A stretch of 64,000 nt of DNA from Rhipidocladum racemiflorum (Eukaryota > Streptophyta > Magnoliopsida > Poales > Poaceae): the NCBI GenBank assembly GCA_036346355.1, contig CM070577.1, forward strand, positions 84,032,509 to 84,096,508, written 5' to 3'. Below are positions 57,902 to 64,000 of this stretch, in pieces. Both the position numbers and the translations under genes were made by a program. The notes beneath the pieces are model-generated. The model worked only from the letters and a program-made list of their open reading frames with translations. It was not told the origin of the DNA and did not search any database. How positions within the stretch are numbered: position 1 is the first letter of the stretch; every line of letters begins with the position of its first letter.

Positions 57902-58990
57902 TTCGGGCAAGTTCCTAAACCGTTGTACAACACCAGAGAAAATTTCGGCAGCATCTCCCCGCTGTTCTCCAAATACACGTCTCAACAACAGGTCAAGAGG
58001 GTGTGTATCCGAAGAACACCAGGGAGGATGCTTCCAAAACTTTCTCTAGAGTTGTACAACAGCTCAGGAACTTGCCCGAACCACATATCCTCAAACTGTC
58101 CAAAAAATTAACGTGGACAATTCGAGACTGTTTATTTATAAATATGTCATTTCAACATATTTATAAACATACAATCTCGAAAGGGACGCATAGGTTACGC
58201 AACCTAAACTCTAGCAATGGTCATATTAATTATAGAAACAATAATGGCATGTAACACATTCACCAAATCAAAAATTATTTTAATTCCTAGTGCAATATTG
58301 AAGGGATTTGTAGAAATGCTCACCTTTTGAAGAAAATCACAAATGAGAGGAAATCTAGCTCGATTTGCAATAATGGTTTTAATTAACTTTATCCTCAAAC
58401 CACTATCTCCTCCACGACTGTATAATTTCTCACCCATATTGGTTTCAACCATATCACTAATGACAGATAACACATTCACCAAATCAAAATCAAATTTTTA
58501 TTTATGCAAACTTAATTGAAGCGATTGTAAGGAATGCCCACCGGCCTTTTCAAGAAAAGCCACAAATGAGAAAAAATAGAGGGGAAATCTCCTCAATCTA
58601 AGGCTTCAAATTACCATCTTCACACACTTCCTCAATAATTTCATATTTTCCCACCCCAAGCATAAGTTTCAACCAGAGTATATATGTGTTTTTGGGGTGA
58701 CGGCGATATTTTTTGACTCTAGAACACCAAGGAGGAGAGACATCGTTCATTAGGAGGATATATATAAAAACCTAGCGATGCTTATCACCATCGGTTTTGT
58801 ACAAGAACCTATTGTGATACAATCCTTATCACAGTTGGTTCTAACTAGAACCGATTGTGATGATGAGGAGCCTCATCACTGTCGGTTCCTTTATAGAACC
58901 GACACTGATAATATAAAATTATCTATGTCGGTTCTAGATAAGAACCGATTATGATAATATGGTCCCTCTCATCACATTCAGTTTTTACAT
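57902..58990 (-). mobile_element. CACTA 5' and subterminal region
   Basis: This continues the CACTA element beyond the solo LTR. At 58785-58990 it has a series of inverted and direct TCGGTTC(T)/(A)GAACCGA units (for example near 58790, 58830, 58845, 58885, 58900, 58927, 58940), the subterminal transposase-binding pattern of CACTA elements. The terminal CACTA itself was not found. Confidence 0.7.
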
Positions 58991-59191
58991 AGAATCGACA
59001 CAGATATCCCCCATCCCTTGTCTTCCCCGCCAATTAAACCGTTCAAACATAACATTCACACCATCAGAACGCGCGTCGACTCTTCATTTTCCCCGTACGT
59101 CTCTTCATCTTCATGAAACACCTATATATATATCTTCGTCTTCTAGATAAGAACTACTTCTAATGTACTTTCTCTGATCGATCAATCGTCT

Positions 59192-59198
<7 letters not shown>

Positions 59199-59228
<30 letters not shown>
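59199..59228. repeat. (CT)n microsatellite
   Basis: About 15 CT units immediately before the LTR at 59235. Confidence 0.95.
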
Positions 59229-59231
<3 letters not shown>

Positions 59232-59234
59232 TGT

Positions 59235-61441
59235 TGTCGGACCCCGGAATAACACCTCCGAAATCCTCTGTGTATTATGTACTAGTCCAGGAAATGCTAG
59301 TACATACAGCAGAAATGAAACCATAGCATATCTGTCGTTCTTTATTAATAATAAATATTCAGAGATACAAATGAAATGGCGCGCAGGCCAACGAATAAAT
59401 GAAAGCAGCGGAAATAAAGATGAATAAATAGAGCCCAATTAATTTGCCACAGGCAATCGACTGGGGGCACGGCCTAGTCCAGCTGGTCCTCACCATCATG
59501 ATACTCCTCCTCTAAAGTGGTAAATTAAGCAAGGGTGAGTACATACGTACTCAGCAAACCACACCGGAAATGCAGTATAAATGTACGGATAATCAAAGGA
59601 TGGCAATATGGTTTGTTTGAGCATAAAGCAACAGTTTAATAACATTTTCAACAATTTTAAAAGGCATACTTTATTCCAAAATCAGATCCATACAGTTTTA
59701 ACTCAGGAATCTCTCCTGGAATTGGCTAAGTTTTACCCATGATGGACTCCCTCCATCCAACATTATTTTTCGAAAATCAAATTTTAATTTACCAAAGTCT
59801 AATCTGAGAATGGCTTGCTCGGCATGCCCATAACCTCGGGCGCGGCTAATCGATTAGTTTGACACTCTGCAGAGGTTGTACAACTTTACCCACAAAACAT
59901 AATATTTCCCTTTTATGTCAACACACTTCCTTTGGTGAGTGACAGAGAAAATTATGACAAGGCCCCATTAATAAATCATACATGTAGTCATGCCCGCTAA
60001 GGTTTCACCGCTGAAAGACTCCCTCTATTCAGAAGCCCCCTCTTGCGCCAGAGTGGCAGCATGTCGCTTTCACCACATTACTACCCCCATATGGCATGAC
60101 TGTCCATGAAATGATTTAATAAGGATAGCCAGGTCTGTCCCATTCCAGACTCGTGGTAGTACGGTTAGGCTTTACATTCAACGAGACCCAGACCGGTCCT
60201 TAATTGACTAGGCGAGACTGTCCACAAACCCAGAACCATGACCTCACCACTTTCCAACCAATTCTCGCCCGGTCTAAGTCATTTTCATTTTAACCATACT
60301 ATTCTCCACATTAATACTAACATTGATCACTATAAGTTTCCAATTGAACATGATGTCATTTTGGCATAAAGTTCCCCAAAATTTCCTAAGTTCAGTTCTA
60401 TGCATGGCTAAGCAATGTCTAACTATTTCCATAGTCATAATTCATATTTTCACTAAGGTTACAAGGGTATCGGAATTCAAATGTCAAAGGTCGCATGTCG
60501 AAATTGGGTATAACTATCACTTAAAACTAGGTCGGAAATTAATGTCTATAATAAATAAGCATGCAATAATTGTAAATACAACATACAAGTTCATAAAGCC
60601 CAGGAGCAACATGGTCAAGGGTGTGACTTGCACAGTTCGACGAGTTCTTTGCTTCGAAATAAATCGTTAAGGGAACTCCTCGGACTCTCTGTAATCTACG
60701 CGCGAAAAACAACCAAATTCAAATAAGATCCAAACGAACTCAAATAAACACAAATTGAATTTCAAACTAGCTCTAAACTAAAGTTTGAGATTTCTAATGA
60801 ATTTAGGAAGAAGAACGGAGCCAATCGAAGTTCGAACGGGCGAAAACGGGCTCCCGGAAGTTTAAAAACAAATAAAACGGGTTTTCTGGAATTTTTGAGA
60901 TTATTTTTAAAAATAAAATCCGATTTTCCGCATCATGCTGACGTCAGCGGCCTTTTTCGGATTTTTGGAAATTCTTTTTTTTTCTTTTGCTAACAGGTGG
61001 GGCCACCCGGGCGTGAACCGCGTCGGCAAGACGCTTGCGCGTGCTGTTGGCCCAGCGATCAGCGCATCGACAGCGGGGCTGGGCGGCGGCGTGGCGACCC
61101 GCCGGTGCCGAGGCGGAGGAAGGGGGGCGGTGGTGCACCGGCGGCGGCGTGAGGCCGAAGGTGGGGACGGCGGAGTCGGAGGGAAACCGGAGGCGGCGGG
61201 GTGTTGCGGCGACGGGGCGGGGCGGCTCGGGCTCGCCGGAGCCGAAGACGGAGGCGGCGCAGCGGGGAGAGGAGAGGCGAGGGAGGAGAGGGAGAGGGGC
61301 ACGGGAGAGAGGAGGGGTCCCGGGGGGGGTTTATAGGGGGGAGAGGGCGGCGCGGGAGCGGGCGACAGGACGCGGGCGCGGAAAGGGCGGCGGCCATTGG
61401 CGCAGGCGCGGCTCGAGCGCGGGAAGGAGGAGGATCCGGGC
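59235..61441 (-). mobile_element. Tekay-type LTR, interrupted on the right
   Basis: The plus strand starts TGTCGGACCCCGGAAT, related to the reverse complement of the ends at 2260 and 11885 (TGTCGGGACCCCGAAT) and to 54449. It contains TTTACCCACA near 59884 and a GTTTATAGGG minus-strand TATA region near 61330 inside a G-rich core. At 61441 it is replaced by another LTR, so the remainder should lie beyond the window. The GC-rich frames 60907-61550 are shadows. Confidence 0.75.
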
Positions 61442-62215
61442 TGTAGGATCGAAGTATACGAATATAGCAATCAGAGGGGGGGTGAATGATTGTGCGGAAG
61501 CTAAAACCAAATTCTTGATCTATTAAAAGTTCACCCCAAAACAGAACCAAATAATTGCCTCGTTTTCGACAAAAACAGAATGATAGAGGTTCAGTAAAAC
61601 GCGAATTTTCGGAGATCCAACTATTAGATTGCTCTGAAATTTGGACACGAGAAACTAGATTCCAATACGAATCGAACCCAAAAAGAATCAGCTCGATCGG
61701 ACTTACGGATCAAAAGTTATGAACCTCGCAAGCTTGCTGTGGGAGAAGATGACGAGAAATAATCTAACCAAAACTTCAAGATTAAACAAGAACGACAAAA
61801 GTTTAATCAACTAAACTTAGAGAAACCCTAAATCAATTCTCTAGAAAGGTTTTGATGGATCAAATCAAGATAAAACTAAAAGAACAAAAACCAATCTAGA
61901 AAAGAACAAGCATGCAAACAAGAACCAAAACAGGAAACACTGTAGCAACTCTAAGCATCAGAGTACGCAAGGATCTAGAAGAATTGATCTTTATTTCTTT
62001 TGTCTAAAGTACTCTCATCAAAAGAGTACAAACCCTAAAACTGATCTTGAGGCTCTCAATGCGCTCAGCTCCGATTGATTCGATGCCCTTCAACAGGAGA
62101 CAACCCCTCCTATTTAAAGGAGCAAAACACAAGGAGTTCTGTATACAATTCCTAATCTAGAAGGAGTATGTATTCAACTCAACTCCTCTTGGCCCAACCT
62201 GGCCGAGTACAACTC

Positions 62216-62343
62216 TTGCACGCGTATGGCAACCCTACCATACTCACGTGACTAACACTTTGCACGCGTATGGCCACCTGCCATACTCACGTGACTAACA
62301 CTTTGCACGCGAATGACCTCCTGCCATTCTCACGTGACTAACC
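62216..62343. repeat. 44-bp tandem repeat, three copies
   Basis: Units begin TTGCACGCG at 62216, 62260 and 62303 (periods 44 and 43), each with ACTCACGTGACTAAC and hence a CACGTG palindrome, and an internal ATGGC...GCCAT inverted pair. Confidence 0.93.
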
Positions 62344-62697
62344 ATTCTTCATATGCACCATTCTCTTAGCCCGAACGTCCCGCATGACATCCTTGACCAC
62401 CAAGACCTCAGTTCCTCCCTGAACCTAGTCCCGAACCTCAGCTCCTCCATGAACCTAGTTCCGGTCCTGTCATCGACCACGTTCGTCTTCGAGCAATACC
62501 TGCACATGAACAAACCACAAAATAATTCCGAGCACAAGTCCACGACTTGACTCACATCAATCCATGCAAATACTCACACGAGCATTGCATAAAGTCCACT
62601 TCAAGCATCATAAAATTCTCACAAATTTCATAATCTCAAAAACAAATCAAACACAATTCCAATTTTGCTCAAAACCCTAATCGAGCAAAAACGCATT

Positions 62698-63110
62698 CAC
62701 GACGGACCAAAAAATATGGTCCGGCGTACACATGAAAAAGTCACTCAAAAAAACCATTCACGACGGATCAAAAAATTTGGTCCGGCGTACATGTAAAACT
62801 TACTGGTTTCCTGGAAAATTGAGTCCGGCTCATGATCTCAAAAGCACGTCCACGACAGACCCAAAAACTTGGTCCGTCGTACATGCGCTGACTGCTATTT
62901 TCTTGGAAAATTGAGTTTGGCACAAGAGCTCAAAAACATGTGCACGACAGACCCAAAAACTTGGTCCGTCGTACACAAAAACGGTTCGGCACAAAAGGAC
63001 TCAGATTCATGTTTACAACAGACCAAAAAAACTTGGTTTGTCGTACATGGGAAAATGAGGTTGCCAAAGCATGTTTACGACAGACAAACAAATTTGGTCC
63101 GTTGTAGATG
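62698..63110. repeat. Hairpin repeat array, six units
   Basis: Six imperfect copies of CGAC(G/A)GACC-spacer-GGTCCG(T/G)CGT at about 62700, 62761, 62853, 62945, 63016 and 63075. Each forms a stem of up to nine base pairs around an A-rich loop of 6-8 nt. Between units are repeated AAACTTACTG and TTTTCTTGGAAAATTGAGT(T/C) phrases. Confidence 0.85.
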
Positions 63111-63247
63111 AGAAACTTACTGTTTTCTTTAAGTTTGGTCCGGCGCCAAAGCTAAACTTACTGTTTCTTGTCAAATTGTCAAAACACATAAACAAACACA
63201 TTTTGCAAAATCAATTCTAAGCCAATTTTTCAGCGCATGATTTCACA

Positions 63248-64000
63248 ATCTCCCCCTTGATGAAAACATTGGCAACACCACTTAGAATTGAACATTTGGC
63301 ATTCACTTTACAAAAGATTTTGAAATCCAAAGGATCAAGGACCAAAAAGAGAAAACACAGAATTCCCCCTTTGACCAAAATGCAAAGCAAAATCTCCCCC
63401 TGAGAAGGAAAATGTGTGTGAATGTGCAATGTGCCCAAAAATTTCAAAATTCTCCAAACTTCTCAAATTTCCAAAAACTTTTCCCCAAAAACTTTTCCCC
63501 CTTTTTTCAACTTCTCCCCAAACTTCTCAAAACTTCTCCCCCTTTGACAATGGATTCATCAAGAGTACAAAAGAGAGAACATGTTCAAAATTTTTCTGAA
63601 ACAATGATTTCACAAAGGGAAACAAGGGAGTGCCAAGATAGGAAAAGATGAGCTCATTCGATCATATAACCTTATATATCACATAATATGCAAAATACAT
63701 GATCTTGATGTGATTTTAACAAGTTAGGGAATGACATGCATCTCAACCTCAATTCAGTCAACTATAGCCAAGTACTAAGCAAAACCTTTAGTAGAAAAAC
63801 AAAGGCTCAAAGTTGAAACAAATAACAAATCAGGGCGAGCAAGTAGTTTCAACTCCAATCTAGTGGACCAATTTAATCTTTAAACAGTAAACTGCATGTG
63901 TGGCATGCTTGAAGCATACTTCTTTTATTTCCTTGGAGTGGCATGCTTGAAGCATACATCTTGTCTTTTGAGGGAATGGCATGCTTGAAGCATACATCTT
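63248..64000 (-). mobile_element. 3' internal region of the SIRE/Maximus-like element
   Basis: Sequence upstream (minus strand) of the LTR at 63247: a polypurine tract ATCAAGGGGGAG at about 63251-63262 with a second similar purine tract near 63385-63400 (CAGGGGGAGATTTTGC on the minus strand), then AT-rich non-coding sequence. It continues past the window; no coding domain is reached. Confidence 0.6.
63902..64000. repeat. 38-bp tandem repeat with ATGCTTGAAGCAT palindrome
   Basis: GGCATGCTTGAAGCATAC starts at 63902, 63940 and 63978, a constant 38-bp period, running off the window. Each unit contains the 13-bp palindrome ATGCTTGAAGCAT. Confidence 0.93.

Larger units (their letters stand above)
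61442..63247 (-). mobile_element. SIRE/Maximus-like copia LTR, 1806 bp
   Basis: On the minus strand the polypurine tract ATCAAGGGGGAGAT (63248-63261) is followed by TGTGAAATCATG, taken as the LTR start at 63247; the other end is TCCTACA at 61442. Plus-strand AGAGGGGGGTGAATG near 61473 is also typical of this lineage. It holds a 44-bp tandem array and a hairpin repeat array. It interrupts the Tekay-type LTR at 61441. Confidence 0.65.

Noticed and set aside
60907..61550. Long Pro/Ala/Arg-rich frames on both strands
   Set aside because: They lie in the G-rich R/U5-like core of a Tekay-type LTR and cross the 61441/61442 junction with a copia LTR.
62698..63110. CRISPR-like regular repeats
   Set aside because: Irregular spacing, imperfect repeats and eukaryotic LTR context; treated as a hairpin array of a retrotransposon.

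Overview
The window is nuclear DNA from a grass (Poaceae). The evidence is an intact five-exon gene for cytosolic 60S ribosomal protein L14 with plant splice sites, many grass-type transposons (Tekay/Del-type Ty3 elements with ~3.4-kb LTRs, SIRE/Maximus-like Ty1 sequence, a CACTA transposase, Stowaway and Tourist MITEs, Helitron-like ends), and intergenic sequence that alternates AT-rich stretches with GC-rich LTR cores. I cannot name the species. I see no tRNA, rRNA or CRISPR array.

Layout. 1-16.3 kb is a retrotransposon nest: a decayed minus-strand Tekay-type Ty3 element (gag-pol 16261 to about 8295, 3' LTR from 8240 downwards) is interrupted by two solo LTRs with perfect target-site duplications (2301-5272 and 8502-11885), and a further LTR end lies at 1-2260. 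16.3-23.8 kb is a degenerate copy of a host segment that is better preserved at 30.5-33.1 kb; it carries a broken small gene (20526-20636), an LTR between that gene and its ancestral promoter region, two Helitron-like 3' ends and a 250-bp tandem repeat. 23826-30524 is a complete but inactive minus-strand Ty1/copia element with matching LTRs and an ATGTG target duplication. 30.5-50.5 kb is the gene-bearing part: five small genes of one apparent family (32378, 34743, 37146, 43146, 50248; all plus strand) and RPL14 (38393-39605), separated by MITEs, hAT-like elements and a 1.4-kb solo LTR (46254-47666). 50.8-64 kb is again transposon-rich: an LTR-like GC-rich block, a CACTA transposase split by a 3.4-kb solo LTR (54449-57896), another Tekay-type LTR (59235-61441) and a SIRE/Maximus-like LTR plus internal region running off the right edge.

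The most interesting host feature is the run of small plus-strand genes (36-84 residues, including one dead copy). They share an N-terminal pattern M-x-R-G...(E/A)-(V/I)-R-V-x-(K/R)-V-E, in several members a C-terminal A-x-x-(F/Y)-I-x-x-x-R motif resembling the short DUF761 tail, and in four promoters a GCCTATAAAT core 99-150 bp before the ATG. They look like a locally duplicated, rapidly diverging family that transposons are dismantling in different ways. No function can be assigned from sequence alone.
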